A DNA stretch of 5,715 bases, from assembly GCA_046302715.1 (NCBI GenBank), contig JBKCHQ010000118.1, forward strand, positions 1 through 5,715, given 5' to 3'. Under the pieces are notes generated by a model. It made no database searches and had not been told where the DNA came from. It saw nothing but the letters and a program-made list of their open reading frames with translations. Every line of letters starts with the position of its first letter. Positions within the stretch are counted from its first letter, which is position 1. The translations under genes were made by a program, and so were the position numbers. Source of the DNA: CAMCXT01 sp046302715 (GTDB lineage: Bacteria > Bacteroidota > Bacteroidia > M30B66). Positions 5,587 to 5,715 of the stretch are shown here, one piece after another.

Positions 5587-5715
5587 GTGGATCTGAAGAA
5601 AATTTGGTTGTCGTCACCCCATATGGGCAGCGAGGAATTTGAACGTGTTCGCGAAGCCTTCGACACGAATTGGATAGCCCCCCTGGGGCCGCATGTTGAT
5701 GGATTCGAACGTGAT
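5587..5715 (+). CDS. DegT/DnrJ/EryC1/StrS aminotransferase, PglE-like, N-terminal part (3'-truncated by window edge)
   Basis: Forty-three codons are visible before the right edge. KIWLSSPHMG (4-14, with GSEEFE following) and AFDTNWIAPLGPHVDGFE (24-41) are hallmark N-terminal segments of PLP-dependent sugar aminotransferases of the DegT family. The PHMG and IAPLG elements match Campylobacter PglE, which makes the UDP-4-amino sugar of the bacillosamine pathway from a 4-keto-6-deoxy intermediate. The catalytic Lys and most of the protein lie outside the window. The start is taken as GTG 5587 because it leaves the usual short lead-in before KIWLSSPHMG, and no ATG occurs in frame between the stop at 5518-5520 and the internal Met at 5623. 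No Shine-Dalgarno is visible. The visible part is about 53% GC (hand count over 5601-5715), higher than the gap before it. It may pair with the PglC-type transferase to make and use a diamino sugar. The family is near certain; the PglE assignment is moderate. Confidence 0.85.
   Translation, partial: MDLKKIWLSSPHMGSEEFERVREAFDTNWIAPLGPHVDGFERD

Overview
The window is a stretch of a surface-polysaccharide or glycan biosynthesis cluster, read entirely on the + strand. It most likely comes from a Bacteroidota bacterium. This rests on moderate-to-low GC, start codons preceded by A-rich sequence with no strong Shine-Dalgarno, and protein types (a cluster-borne deacetylase-like protein, sugar-transfer-associated ATP-grasp, 'AGRR' ATP-grasp, 'SSPHMG' DegT aminotransferase) that I know mainly from Bacteroidota polysaccharide loci. 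The lineage within the phylum cannot be fixed from this sequence.

Layout. Positions 1-497 hold the 3' end of a polysaccharide deacetylase-like protein whose start lies outside the window. Then come a sugar-transfer-associated ATP-grasp protein (499-1512), a small PglC-type phosphoglycosyl transferase with a GTG start (1520-2131), a fold-type I aminotransferase (2132-3301), a D-2-hydroxyacid dehydrogenase-family protein (3298-4302) and a second, unrelated ATP-grasp protein (4303-5316). These six are packed with junctions of +1, +7, 0, -4 and 0 nt, so they almost certainly form one transcript started upstream of the window. A 270-nt stretch with no recognisable gene (5317-5586) follows. The window ends inside the first 43 codons of a PglE-like DegT/DnrJ/EryC1 aminotransferase (5587-5715).

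How they may work together. The phosphoglycosyl transferase should place the first sugar-phosphate on undecaprenyl phosphate at the inner membrane. Its resemblance to Campylobacter PglC, together with the PglE-like gene downstream, points to a bacillosamine-type 2,4-diamino-2,4,6-trideoxy sugar as that first residue (inference). The aminotransferase, dehydrogenase and second ATP-grasp gene form a tightly coupled trio. It could make a keto acid, reduce it to a hydroxy acid and ligate the acid to an amine on the glycan or nucleotide sugar. That is the most interesting hypothesis here, and it is unproven. The dehydrogenase carries Tyr where the family normally has its catalytic Glu, and the 270-nt gap sits where the packed gene order breaks and GC content rises. 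No RNA gene, CRISPR array, complete mobile element or convincing promoter was found.
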